This document shows, in pieces, positions 7,189 through 14,138 of a stretch of DNA of 14,138 bases (positions are counted from its first letter, which is position 1; each line of letters opens with the position of its first letter). The stretch covers positions 1-14,138 of the forward strand of contig CAKRZR010000025.1 of NCBI GenBank assembly GCA_934433485.1, read 5' to 3'. The notes beneath the pieces are model-generated. The model did no database searches, was not told where the DNA came from, and was given only the letters and a program-made list of their open reading frames with translations. The position numbers and the translations under genes are program-made. This stretch comes from an uncultured Eubacteriales bacterium (GTDB taxonomy: Bacteria > Bacillota > Clostridia > Oscillospirales > CAG-272).

Positions 7189-7806
7189 GTGGTGGACGAA
7201 TTTGGAAATACATATGACAGCACCTACCCGAAACGGGCAAAGGGGCTCATAAAACACGGCAGGGCACGCTTCGTAGACGAACATACGATATGCCTCATAA
7301 GTCCGCGAACGTGTCCGCCGGATATATCGGAGGATACAGAAATGACATATACTGAAAATATCGGAAACGATACCGTACAGGAGCTCGCAGAAACCGCTCT
7401 GCCGACAGAGACTGAAATGGATTGCGGCACAGGGATGCCTGAGGTTCCGGAAAAGATCACCATGCAATACATTTTCCGCTGCATCCGTGCGGTACAGGAG
7501 GACAAGATTTTCCTGTACCGCGCCATTGAAAAGCTGGGAAATGTCCGGTCGGAAGGTCCGGGAGATGTTGGTGCGGCTGCCAAAGCAAACGCACTTTCAC
7601 ATGCCGTAGAGGAACACGAAAAAACGAATCGGCGGCTGATCGATTTTTACGAGCGTATCTACGATGATCTGTACAAAGAGCATATGGACAGTACCCTGGA
7701 TACACAGCAGAAAGCGATGCAGATCTTAGCAAACGCCCATATGGACTGCGCCACACTCGATTCCCTGTCCGGCATATTTGACACGATACGTCATATCAAC
7801 GGATAA
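7189..7806 (+). CDS. Hypothetical protein, start uncertain
   Basis: About 205 residues if it starts at GTG 7189. No function is known to me. The N-terminal ~45 residues (VDEFGNTYDSTYPKRAKGL, then KHGRARFVDEHTICL) and the later GPGDVGAAAKANAL to YERIYDDL stretch match, from memory, a recurrent small protein of Clostridia that starts close to the VVDEFGN segment. The middle (~50-85) is acidic and probably disordered; the C-terminal half is helical and may form a coiled coil. There is no signal peptide. The frame is open back to ATG 7087, but that codon overlaps the -10 box. GTG 7189 has no close ribosome site. ATG 7342 has an excellent one (GGAGG 7329-7333, 8-nt spacing) and would give a 154-residue product without the conserved N-terminus. 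It has its own promoter and terminator and is a single-gene unit. Confidence 0.65.
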   Translation: MVDEFGNTYDSTYPKRAKGLIKHGRARFVDEHTICLISPRTCPPDISEDTEMTYTENIGNDTVQELAETALPTETEMDCGTGMPEVPEKITMQYIFRCIRAVQEDKIFLYRAIEKLGNVRSEGPGDVGAAAKANALSHAVEEHEKTNRRLIDFYERIYDDLYKEHMDSTLDTQQKAMQILANAHMDCATLDSLSGIFDTIRHING

Positions 7807-7810
7807 CCAC

Positions 7811-7855
7811 AAAACGACAGGAGTCTGTCTGCAAAGACGGATTCCTGCCGTTTTC
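7811..7855 (+). terminator. Rho-independent terminator of the hypothetical gene
   Basis: AAAACG-A-CAGGA (7811-7822) pairs with TCCTG-C-CGTTTT (7843-7854) with one A/C mismatch, and GTCT/AGAC extends the stem inside. The T-run at 7851-7854 closes the 3' arm. It begins 5 nt after the TAA. Confidence 0.75.
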
Positions 7856-7879
7856 TATGGCATAGGCAAATCAAGATTG

Positions 7880-7912
7880 AAAAAGCGGAGATCAGAATCG
7901 CTCCCATCTCCG
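7880..7912 (-). terminator. Terminator of the 5S rRNA gene
   Basis: On the minus strand CGGAGAT (7912-7906) pairs with ATCTCCG (7892-7886), followed by CTTTTT (7885-7880). It begins 6 nt after the end of the 5S gene. Confidence 0.85.
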
Positions 7913-7917
7913 TCTGT

Positions 7918-8033
<116 letters not shown>

Positions 8034-8040
8034 TGTGGAT

Positions 8041-8069
8041 AGTATACCACATCCGCCGCCGTTTGTCAA
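8041..8069 (-). promoter_or_regulatory. Promoter of the solitary 5S rRNA
   Basis: On the minus strand: TTGACA (8069-8064), a 17-bp spacer, TGG and TATACT (8046-8041), a near-consensus promoter with an extended -10. The predicted start is about 8034, essentially the first base of the mature 5S RNA, so little or no 5' trimming would be needed. Confidence 0.85.
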
Positions 8070-8129
8070 GTGGTCTGGAGTAGGATTTCGATTTTTTACA
8101 GTCCCATGCAGTTTTCACCGATATATGTA

Positions 8130-8158
8130 TTGACTTTCTCCAAAATTTCCTGTATACT
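8130..8158 (+). promoter_or_regulatory. Promoter of the ABC transporter operon
   Basis: TTGACT (8130-8135), a 17-bp spacer and TATACT (8153-8158); transcription would start near 8165, giving a leader of about 117 nt. The stretch 8070-8129 between this and the 5S promoter shows nothing I can name. Confidence 0.75.
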
Positions 8159-8164
8159 ATTTAC

Positions 8165-8280
8165 AAAACAGGATAATATGCTGTTTTTACACATCCATTT
8201 CACATGTGCTTCCGTTTTTCTGCCTTACTCTATATAAAAACAGCGCATACGCCATTGTGTTATAAAAAACGGGAGGAAAG
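8165..8280 (+). promoter_or_regulatory. Candidate translation attenuator ahead of the ABC operon
   Basis: Three pairings compete in this leader. AAAACAG (8165-8171) pairs with CTGTTTT (8181-8187). CTGTTTTT (8181-8188) can instead pair with AAAAACAG (8236-8243). CTTCCGTTTTT (8209-8219, inside the leader peptide frame) pairs over 11 positions, one G-U, with AAAAACGGGAG (8265-8275), covering the ribosome site GGGAGG (8271-8276) of the ATPase gene. This is the logic of erm-type translational attenuators: a ribosome halted in the leader frame would free the ribosome site. The pairings are seen in the sequence; the regulation is inferred. Confidence 0.5.
8178..8237 (+). CDS. Leader peptide, 19 residues (putative)
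   Basis: ATG at 8178 opens a 19-codon frame (MLFLHIHFTCASVFLPYSI) ending TAA at 8235-8237. AGGA (8170-8173) lies 4 nt before the ATG, and the predicted transcript start is only about 13 nt upstream. The peptide is hydrophobic. Its codons 11-14 lie in the strand that would mask the ATPase ribosome site, and its stop abuts the other pairing arm. This placement is the main reason to believe it is translated; length alone would not justify the call. Confidence 0.45.
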   Translation: MLFLHIHFTCASVFLPYSI

Positions 8281-8281
8281 T

Positions 8282-8955
8282 ATGTTTCTCACAGCGAAAA
8301 ACCTGACAAAATTTATGTAACCGGCGAGACACAGGTACACGCCCTTGATGACGTCTCGCTGGATATTGACCGCGGCGCGTTTGTTTCCATTATTGGTAAA
8401 AGCGGCAGCGGAAAATCGACGCTTTTGCATCTGCTCGGCGGACTGGATATTCCGACAAGCGGCAAGGTTACAATCGACGGCACAGATCTATACGCCCTGT
8501 CCCCCGATCCGCTGACAATATTCCGCCGCCGCAGCATCGGCTTTGTCTTTCAACGCTACAATCTCATCTCGAACCTGAACGTGTGGGAAAACATCACCCT
8601 GCCGATCGGTCTGGATGGCGGACGCGTTAACCCAGACGAGGTCGACACCCTGCTGGACACGCTCGGCATTGCGGACAAACGGAACATGCTGCCCTCCCAG
8701 CTCTCCGGCGGGCAACAGCAGCGGGTGGCAATCGCACGTGCGCTCATCACCAGACCGCATATCATTCTCGCCGATGAACCGACCGGCAACCTCGACTCCA
8801 AAACCGGCATGGATGTGATAGAAACCCTATGCGCGCTGAACAAACAATATGCGCAGACCATTGTACTCATCACACACAACGAAGAACTGGCGAAGTTGAC
8901 CTCACGGCAGATACGGCTTGAGGACGGCAGAATCGTATACGACAGCGGGGTATGA
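8282..8955 (+). pseudogene. ABC transporter ATPase, MacB/LolD type, one-base frameshift
   Basis: GGAGG (8272-8276) precedes ATG 8282, which reads MFLTAKNLTKFM and then stops at TAA 8318-8320. Shifting back one base at the AAAA run (8308-8311) gives KIYVTGETQVHALDDVSLDIDRG and then the rest of a normal ATPase of about 224 residues. All catalytic motifs are intact: Walker A GKSGSGKST, signature LSGGQQQRVAIARAL, Walker B ILADEPTGNLD and the switch histidine in ITHN. In MacB-type systems this subunit powers a membrane permease that moves peptides, drugs or lipoproteins. Its stop overlaps the permease start by ATGA (8952-8955). The cause may be a real deletion, a read error in the A-run, or ribosomal slippage on AAAA. 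A restart at ATG 8425 would lack Walker A, so only the full length could work. Confidence 0.8.
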
Positions 8956-10256
8956 GAATGAGAACGATCTTACGGCTCGCAATAGGCAGGATCCGCACAA
9001 AAAAAGCACGCTCGGCAGTGATCTGCACAGCAATTCTCCTGACGCTGACACTCTTTATGACCGTTGTAAGCATCGCGGTAAATCTTGTTTCCAGCTACGG
9101 CATGATGCTGCGGCTGGCATCGGGGACAGATTACCACGGCTACTTGCGCGGCGCGACCTTTTTGGCGGATGGGGAAACCATTCGCGACACAGCGAAGCTA
9201 AATCCCGAAATCGCCGACGCGGTGATTTCATCAAACGCCGGACAATGCGCGCTGCGCCCGGAGGATCTGCATACCTCGGAGCTCACTCTTCGTCTGATTG
9301 AGCGTGGAGCCGATTTGCAGCATTTCTATACCGATATTACCGCGGGCAGATTTCCGGAATCCGACGCGGAAATTCTCTTGAATCCCCTCTATTTTCCGGA
9401 CATACGGATTGGCGACACGCTCGGATTTTACTATACCGGGTATGCCGATGGCGTTGTCGGCTGCGCGTACGCGGAATGTACCGTAAGCGGGTTTATCGAA
9501 GGCCGCACGGACGCCCAGCTGCGTATGGTGATGCGATACAGTGATACCCTCTCGGAAACGTACGGTTTTTCCGAACAGTATCTGAATGTATACTTCTCCT
9601 TCAACGATACCAAAAGCATGACGCAAAAGGCGGACGCGCTGGTACAGAACACGCTTGCGGCGTATGTCGATCCCGCGTATGACGTGCATTGCGTACTGAA
9701 TCAGGCATATCTGCAGTCCTCTTTCCGGGAAGCGCTTAATCCGGCTACGGTGTTTCTCATTCTCTTTTCCTTATTCATAGTCTTTCTCTGCTCGTTTCTG
9801 CTCATCTGCAACATCTACTCCATCGCGCTGACACAGGATATGCAGACGTTTGGATTATTGCATGTCATCGGTACAACGCACAGACAGCTGCACGGTATGA
9901 TCGTCATCCAGTCCGTGCTCCTTTTTACCGTAAGCCTGCCGCTTGGTCTTGCGCTCGGATATGGGATCGGCTGGAAATTGCTGTCCCCGCTTTTGGTATC
10001 CGCCATTGCCGCAGAGGGGCTGCAATTCCGGTTTCATCTCTGGATCCCCCTCGCGGCGGCAGGAATCACAGTTTTCCTCGGCTTTCCTGCCATCGTTTTC
10101 CTGATCCGCACATCCATGCACGCGCTCGTATCTCTCCAGTGGCAAGCGGGTGTACTCGTGCTTGCTGTATATACCGCCATATCCATCCTGTCATGTATCG
10201 CGATTGCCGGAGTGACGAAAAAAGGCACGCCAGCGGAGCAAATGCAGGTCGAATAG
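8952..10256 (+). CDS. FtsX/MacB-like ABC transporter permease, atypical C-terminus
   Basis: This is a 434-residue membrane protein. Membrane segment 1 (~21-45) is followed by a ~220-residue extracytoplasmic domain, then segments at ~266-293, ~316-340 and ~363-385. The stretch QTFGLLHVIGTTHRQLHGMIVIQ (298-320, in parts) matches the FtsX-family loop that contacts the ATPase. The family usually ends after segment 4 with an SPIEALR-like tail, or goes on to ~800 residues with a second FtsX domain. Here a fifth segment (~398-420) and a TPAEQMQ tail follow at once, as if the middle of a long permease were missing. The start overlaps the ATPase stop (ATGA), which implies translational coupling; an in-frame ATG at 8958 is also possible. 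With the ATPase it forms the transporter; the substrate is unknown. Confidence 0.8.
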   Translation: MRMRTILRLAIGRIRTKKARSAVICTAILLTLTLFMTVVSIAVNLVSSYGMMLRLASGTDYHGYLRGATFLADGETIRDTAKLNPEIADAVISSNAGQCALRPEDLHTSELTLRLIERGADLQHFYTDITAGRFPESDAEILLNPLYFPDIRIGDTLGFYYTGYADGVVGCAYAECTVSGFIEGRTDAQLRMVMRYSDTLSETYGFSEQYLNVYFSFNDTKSMTQKADALVQNTLAAYVDPAYDVHCVLNQAYLQSSFREALNPATVFLILFSLFIVFLCSFLLICNIYSIALTQDMQTFGLLHVIGTTHRQLHGMIVIQSVLLFTVSLPLGLALGYGIGWKLLSPLLVSAIAAEGLQFRFHLWIPLAAAGITVFLGFPAIVFLIRTSMHALVSLQWQAGVLVLAVYTAISILSCIAIAGVTKKGTPAEQMQVE

Positions 10257-10260
10257 GCAA

Positions 10261-10306
10261 AAGAACTGTCGGGATTCCGTGAAGGATTTCCGACAGTTCT
10301 TGTTTT
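10261..10306. terminator. Bidirectional terminator
   Basis: AAGAACTGTCGG (10261-10272) pairs perfectly with CCGACAGTTCTT (10290-10301), loop 17 nt, followed by GTTTTG. On the minus strand the stem is followed by TTTT-GCC. It lies between the convergent permease gene (stop at 10256) and GH3 gene (stop at 10326). Confidence 0.85.
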
Positions 10307-10325
10307 GACAGTGTATTTTCCAAAC

Positions 10326-12242
10326 TCAGCCGTTTTTCACCTTTTCCCACAGTGTTTCCGGCTCGAAATGGATCGTCACGCGATCGCCTACACGCAGATA
10401 CAACCGACGAATCCCACAGAGCGCGCCGTCTTTATACCACAAAACAGCGTATCCTGTGCCCATGCCGCCGCGATTTTCCACGGTGACCGTATCGTCGCTC
10501 TCCCAGCTCTCGTGCACGTCGCCGTAGGACAGCCCATGACCAAATGGATAGAGCGGCGTTCCCTTAAAGAAACGATACGTGCGGTTTTCCATTGCGTAGT
10601 CCTCAAACGGCGGCAGGTCATCGTCTCCGCGATAGAAGGTAACGGGCAATCGACCGGACGGAGACACGCGTCCGAAGAGAATATCCGCCACCGCGTATCC
10701 GCCTTCCGCACCCGGATAGAAGCATTGCAGCACCGCATCGCATGTCCGATCCACCTCGCCGAGTGCCATGCAGCTTCCGCTGACATGCACGCATACGATG
10801 GGCTTTCCGCAAGCGGCTGAGGTTACGGCGGCAAGGAGCCGTTTCTGTACATCCGGCAGTTCAATGGTCACCTTGTCGCCTTCCGCACCGGGTTCGCCGC
10901 CCTCTCCCTCCATTTTCGGATTCAGCCCGAGGCACAGTACCACGGCATCCGCCTCCCGCACGGCAATGATCGCCTCGCGCAGGGTATGCGGCAGATATTC
11001 CGGCAGATCGGGATCGGTCCCCGGCGCGCCGCCGAAGGTAATTTCCGAGCCACGCGCGTACACAACGCGACCGTCAAAGCCCTCCGTAATGCCGCGGAGA
11101 ATCGTCGCGTATCGATCCGGCGTGCCGTTGTAGTTGGCAAGCAGCGTGGTCACGTCGTCCGCCGTCGGTCCGATCACGGCAAGCGTTTTCACGTTTTTGA
11201 GCGGCAGCGCGCCATTATTCTTGAGCAGCACCACCGACTCCTCCGCCATTCGCCGATTGAGCGCACGATGCGCATCGGATCCGATCACACTGTAAGGAAT
11301 ATCGTCGTAGGGCGTTTTGTCGAACAGTCCAAGGCGCAGACGGGATTCCATGAGCACTTCTGCTGCCGCTGTGATCGGCTCTTCGGTGACCAGTCCCCTT
11401 TCGTAGGCGATTTTCAGGTTCCGGTACACCTTACCGCAGTTGAGCTGACAGCCGGAGTTGACCGCGAGCGCCGCGCTCTGGTACGGCTCCTTCGTCACAT
11501 GGTGGCTTTCGTGGAAATCACAGATCGCGCCGCAGTCGGATACGACATAGCCGTCAAAACCGTATGTATTCCGCAGAATCTCACTGAGCAGACGATGGTT
11601 CGCACAGCACGGTTCGCCGTCCAAGCGGTTGTACGCGCCCATAACAGCCGCCGGATGTGCAGACGCAATGATATAGGCAAACGCCGGCAGGTATGTTCCG
11701 AACAGATCCGCGTCGGATACGTGGACATCGAAAACGTGACGCAGCTTTTCCGGTCCGCTGTGTACGGCGTAATGCTTCAAGGTCGCGTCCGTCTTGCGAT
11801 ATTCTCCGTCGCCCTGCAGACCGCGGACAAAGGCGTCCCCCATATGCGCGGTCAGATACGGATCCTCACCATAGGTTTCGTGACCTCTGCCCCAACGCGG
11901 ATCGCGGAAAATATTGATATTGGGCGACCACATGGTCAGTCCCTCATAGGTGCCGGTATCGCCGAACGTCCGGTACGCGTTGTATTTGGCGCGCGCTTCT
12001 TCCGCGATCACACAGGCAACCTCGTATAGCAGTTCTGTGTCAAAGCTTGCCGCCATGCCGATCGCCTGCGGAAAAACCGTCGCCGTGCCGGAGCGTGCAA
12101 CGCCGTGCAGCGCCTCGTTCCACCAGGTGTACGCCGGTATGCCCAGTCTGGGGATTGCCGGCGCATCGTAACGCATCATGGACATTTTCTCGGCCAAGGT
12201 CATCTGCGCCACAAGCTTTTTTGCTCTTTCTCTGAAATCCAT
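10326..12242 (-). CDS. GH3 beta-glycosidase (beta-xylosidase/glucosidase type)
   Basis: The protein has 638 residues and no signal peptide, so it is cytoplasmic. AGGAG lies 8 nt before ATG 12242. GH3 enzymes release sugars from non-reducing ends of beta-linked oligosaccharides with retention. The N-terminal barrel carries WWNEALHGVA (40-49), the form seen in xylan-beta-xylosidase-like members, FRDPRWGRGHETYGEDPYL (112-130), KHY (156-158) and the nucleophile in GYVVSDCG (D236). The alpha/beta-sandwich domain follows (~335-545), with the acid/base probably in the acidic EGEGGEPGAEGDK segment (445-457), then PLYPFGHGLSYG. The fibronectin-III-like C-terminus is only ~65 residues, shorter than the usual ~100 or more, and lacks an easily seen GFKRV motif (GIRRLYLRVGD instead). 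It lies 28 bp after GH31 in one operon. The exact sugar specificity is not readable. Confidence 0.92.
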   Translation of the reverse strand: MDFRERAKKLVAQMTLAEKMSMMRYDAPAIPRLGIPAYTWWNEALHGVARSGTATVFPQAIGMAASFDTELLYEVACVIAEEARAKYNAYRTFGDTGTYEGLTMWSPNINIFRDPRWGRGHETYGEDPYLTAHMGDAFVRGLQGDGEYRKTDATLKHYAVHSGPEKLRHVFDVHVSDADLFGTYLPAFAYIIASAHPAAVMGAYNRLDGEPCCANHRLLSEILRNTYGFDGYVVSDCGAICDFHESHHVTKEPYQSAALAVNSGCQLNCGKVYRNLKIAYERGLVTEEPITAAAEVLMESRLRLGLFDKTPYDDIPYSVIGSDAHRALNRRMAEESVVLLKNNGALPLKNVKTLAVIGPTADDVTTLLANYNGTPDRYATILRGITEGFDGRVVYARGSEITFGGAPGTDPDLPEYLPHTLREAIIAVREADAVVLCLGLNPKMEGEGGEPGAEGDKVTIELPDVQKRLLAAVTSAACGKPIVCVHVSGSCMALGEVDRTCDAVLQCFYPGAEGGYAVADILFGRVSPSGRLPVTFYRGDDDLPPFEDYAMENRTYRFFKGTPLYPFGHGLSYGDVHESWESDDTVTVENRGGMGTGYAVLWYKDGALCGIRRLYLRVGDRVTIHFEPETLWEKVKNG

Positions 12243-12270
12243 GCTCTTTCTCCTATCTCAGGCTCACGTT

Positions 12271-13986
12271 TTAAGCCTGTACTCTGCGGAACACCGGAAT
12301 ACGCTTGGTGGACACATGAATCTTCCCATTGCCTACGATCTCGCCGGTGAAGTAGTCCGCCCAGGTGTCCGCTGTCGGTAGATACACATCGCGCTCGTCC
12401 CCCTGACCTGCACAGATCGGCGCAACGAGCAGATCCGCGCAGAATAAATATTCGTCGTCGATGGCAACCGTCTCGGGATCCGACGTATAGTCCATGACCA
12501 ATGCGCGAATCGGCGGACGACCGGTGGCACGATAGGTATCGAATGCCGCCTTCAGCATGGGGACAAGGGATTCGCGCAGCTTCAAAAGCTCGCGTACCTC
12601 CTTTTCACAGTCCAGCTCCGCCCACGGCACCCTGTCGCAGTACCACGCGTTGATGAGGCACTGGACGCTGAACACCGTTGCCTGCAGGCGGCGCAGCAGT
12701 TCATCCTTAGAGTGGGCATGACGCAGCTCCGGCGTCCAGAGGATCCCTGAAAACGCAGACTGGGCGATTCCGCGTACGAAATCCCGATGATCGTACAGAT
12801 CGCTGTACAGCACAAACGGATATGGCGCGGCAAGGGCACCCATATTGCGCACCTCGGACAACGTTTTGTGTTCGCCAAGCGCGGCCATGATGGTCTGGCA
12901 ATAAAGGGTTCCGAACAGGGAGTGGTACTGCTCCCCATCCAGACCAGACGGGAACTGCGCGGTCAATGGAAAGCTCCAGCTTCCGGTATTGTCACTGGAA
13001 TCGCATTCGTCGAGCTTGAAACCGTCGATTCCGTGCTCCACCAGCGTCCGTCTGTGGTAGTCGGCGAAAATCCCCCGTGCTTCCGTGATCGCAAAATCCG
13101 GAACGACGCCGCCCCAGACCTCGTATTCGCCGCTATACGGCGCCAGCGCATCGTGAATCGGTGCTGTCGGGTGTGCAAAAGCATGCTCCCACAGATTGAT
13201 ATGAAAATGCTTCTCACGCAGTGTGGCGATCATCGCATCCGGCTTTGGAAAACGATCGCTCCATCGATACGAGCAGGAATAGGTATGCGTCTGCCATCCG
13301 GGTTCCAAACCAAGGATGTCGCAGGGAATGTCCTTTTCGCGGAAATAGTCCGCCATGGCGAGCACTTCCTCCTGCGAATACTTTCCGCAGCAGCGATACA
13401 GCACGCCGAGTCCCCACGTGGGCACATCCGGACCGCCGCCGGCGAGCATATTGTACTGTGCGACAATATCCGTAATGGTATCGCCTTCCATGACGTAGAC
13501 ATCGATGCCCTCCGCCGCCGGAATCAGGACGCTCATGACAGCTTGCTCCGTGTTCCGGACGGCATACAGCGCGTCTGTGGACTGTTTCACATCGCTTGTT
13601 TCCTCCGTCGCGACCGCTCTGCCGATATTTTTCGGATACCCGCAGTAGACCTCGATATACCGCGCTGTGTCAAAATACATGCCATAACCCTTGTTGGTCA
13701 CGAAAAACGGAACCGGCGCGTGGCTGTCTCCGTTGTTCGTCGCCGGATCGGCATTGACCGCCAGACGCAGCTTCCGACCGCGGTGACAGAACTGTTTGAG
13801 CTGCAGACCAAAGCCGTAGATCTGCGCGTCGTCCTCCAGCGGAAATTCGAGAAGAAAGCCGCGGTTGGTCTGTCGTACGGTAAAGTTTGCAGCTGGATAG
13901 GAAACCGGCGTTTCGCTGTAGCGGAAATCTTTGCAGAAGCGAGAGGGTACTAACGTCTCCGGTGTACCAAAGGTGAACTTTTTCAT
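12271..13986 (-). CDS. GH31 alpha-glycosidase (alpha-xylosidase/glucosidase type)
   Basis: This is a 571-residue cytoplasmic protein without signal peptide, short for GH31 (often 650-800). A galactose-mutarotase-like N-terminal domain (~30-180) precedes the barrel (~185-500). The nucleophile is D326 in DGFKLDECD, equivalent to KTDFGE of other GH31 enzymes. The usual acid/base region RSSFAGSQRY...WSGD is replaced by PYPFVLYSDLYDHRDFVRG; D396 is the likely acid/base by position, which is inference. LGLEPGWQ (226-232) is a barrel strand in the substrate pocket. GH31 enzymes remove alpha-linked xylose, glucose or related sugars. It is first in an operon with GH3, and the two could act in turn on a branched oligosaccharide such as xyloglucan fragments. 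Its ATG (13986) lacks its own ribosome site but overlaps the stop of an 11-codon leader frame that has one. Confidence 0.9.
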   Translation of the reverse strand: MKKFTFGTPETLVPSRFCKDFRYSETPVSYPAANFTVRQTNRGFLLEFPLEDDAQIYGFGLQLKQFCHRGRKLRLAVNADPATNNGDSHAPVPFFVTNKGYGMYFDTARYIEVYCGYPKNIGRAVATEETSDVKQSTDALYAVRNTEQAVMSVLIPAAEGIDVYVMEGDTITDIVAQYNMLAGGGPDVPTWGLGVLYRCCGKYSQEEVLAMADYFREKDIPCDILGLEPGWQTHTYSCSYRWSDRFPKPDAMIATLREKHFHINLWEHAFAHPTAPIHDALAPYSGEYEVWGGVVPDFAITEARGIFADYHRRTLVEHGIDGFKLDECDSSDNTGSWSFPLTAQFPSGLDGEQYHSLFGTLYCQTIMAALGEHKTLSEVRNMGALAAPYPFVLYSDLYDHRDFVRGIAQSAFSGILWTPELRHAHSKDELLRRLQATVFSVQCLINAWYCDRVPWAELDCEKEVRELLKLRESLVPMLKAAFDTYRATGRPPIRALVMDYTSDPETVAIDDEYLFCADLLVAPICAGQGDERDVYLPTADTWADYFTGEIVGNGKIHVSTKRIPVFRRVQA

Positions 13987-14018
13987 ATGGCTGCTGCCTG
14001 CAGGTGGAACGGTGTCAT
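13983..14018 (-). CDS. Short upstream ORF coupled to GH31 (putative)
   Basis: GAAAGGA (14033-14027) lies 8 nt before ATG 14018, which opens an 11-codon frame (MTPFHLQAAAI). Its TGA (13985-13983) overlaps the GH31 ATG as ATGA. The only good ribosome site in the leader thus serves this frame, and GH31 is probably translated by coupled re-initiation. The peptide itself need have no function. Confidence 0.5.
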   Translation of the reverse strand: MTPFHLQAAAI

Positions 14019-14053
14019 GCAGGTCGTCCTTTCTTAAAAATTCTTTTTACGAT

Positions 14054-14082
14054 AGTATACCATGCGGTGGCAGCTTTGTCAA
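14054..14082 (-). promoter_or_regulatory. Promoter of the GH31-GH3 operon
   Basis: On the minus strand: TTGACA (14082-14077), a 17-bp spacer, TGG and TATACT (14059-14054). Transcription would start near 14047, giving a leader of ~60 nt. Confidence 0.85.
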
Positions 14083-14099
14083 TGGAGAAAACGGCAGGC

Positions 14100-14133
14100 A
14101 ACGGGGCAACAGCATTTACTTTTAGGGGAAACA
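14100..14133 (-). promoter_or_regulatory. Upstream direct-repeat activator-type site (right copy)
   Basis: On the minus strand TGTTTCCCC (14133-14125) and TGTTGCCCC (14111-14103) start 22 bp apart, and the second ends 20 bp before the -35 box. The 18-bp core (14117-14100) is identical to 23-40 at the other end of the window, and between the two 9-mers the A-rich spacer is similar but not identical. Same element as at 8-40, likely the same regulator. Confidence 0.6.
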
Positions 14134-14138
14134 GACTT

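Noticed and set aside
8425..8955. Short ATPase starting at ATG 8425 as a real gene
   Set aside because: It begins inside the conserved fold after Walker A and has no ribosome site; it is the tail of the frameshifted gene starting at 8282.

Overview
The window looks like chromosomal DNA of an anaerobic Gram-positive Clostridia member (Bacillota). I infer this from sigma-A type promoters (TTGACA, 16-18 bp, TGG-TATAMT), AGGAG ribosome sites, a Firmicutes-like 5S rRNA, a lipobox lipoprotein and the MBOAT/DHHW/DUF4358-like gene set typical of that phylum. I cannot name a genus.

Layout. (1) 8-3530, plus strand: a promoter with an upstream direct-repeat element drives two cytoplasmic sugar-hydrolase-like genes, an unrecognised barrel protein (146-1783) and a GH99/GH71-like protein (1944-3530). 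A bidirectional terminator follows. (2) 6964-3597, minus strand: a lipoprotein, an MBOAT acyltransferase and an AlgX/AlgJ-like (DHHW) protein form a polysaccharide O-acylation operon. (3) 7067-7855, plus: a small hypothetical gene with a repeated 20-mer in its leader and an unclear start. (4) 8069-7880, minus: a solitary 5S rRNA gene with its own promoter and terminator. (5) 8130-10306, plus: a MacB-type ABC transporter operon preceded by what looks like a leader-peptide translation attenuator. The ATPase gene carries a one-base frameshift. (6) 14133-10326, minus: a GH31 alpha-glycosidase and a GH3 beta-glycosidase in one operon, whose promoter carries the same direct-repeat element as unit 1.

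The two carbohydrate units face inward from the window's two ends. Each has TGTTTCCCC and TGTTGCCCC as direct repeats 21-22 bp apart, placed 19-20 bp upstream of the -35 box. This looks like an AraC-family-type activator site and suggests that all four hydrolase-like genes form one regulon. None of the four has a signal peptide, so they probably act in the cytoplasm on imported oligosaccharides; no sugar importer is in the window.

The most novel-looking items are the shared direct-repeat element, the ABC leader-peptide attenuator, the solitary 5S unit and the unassigned barrel protein.
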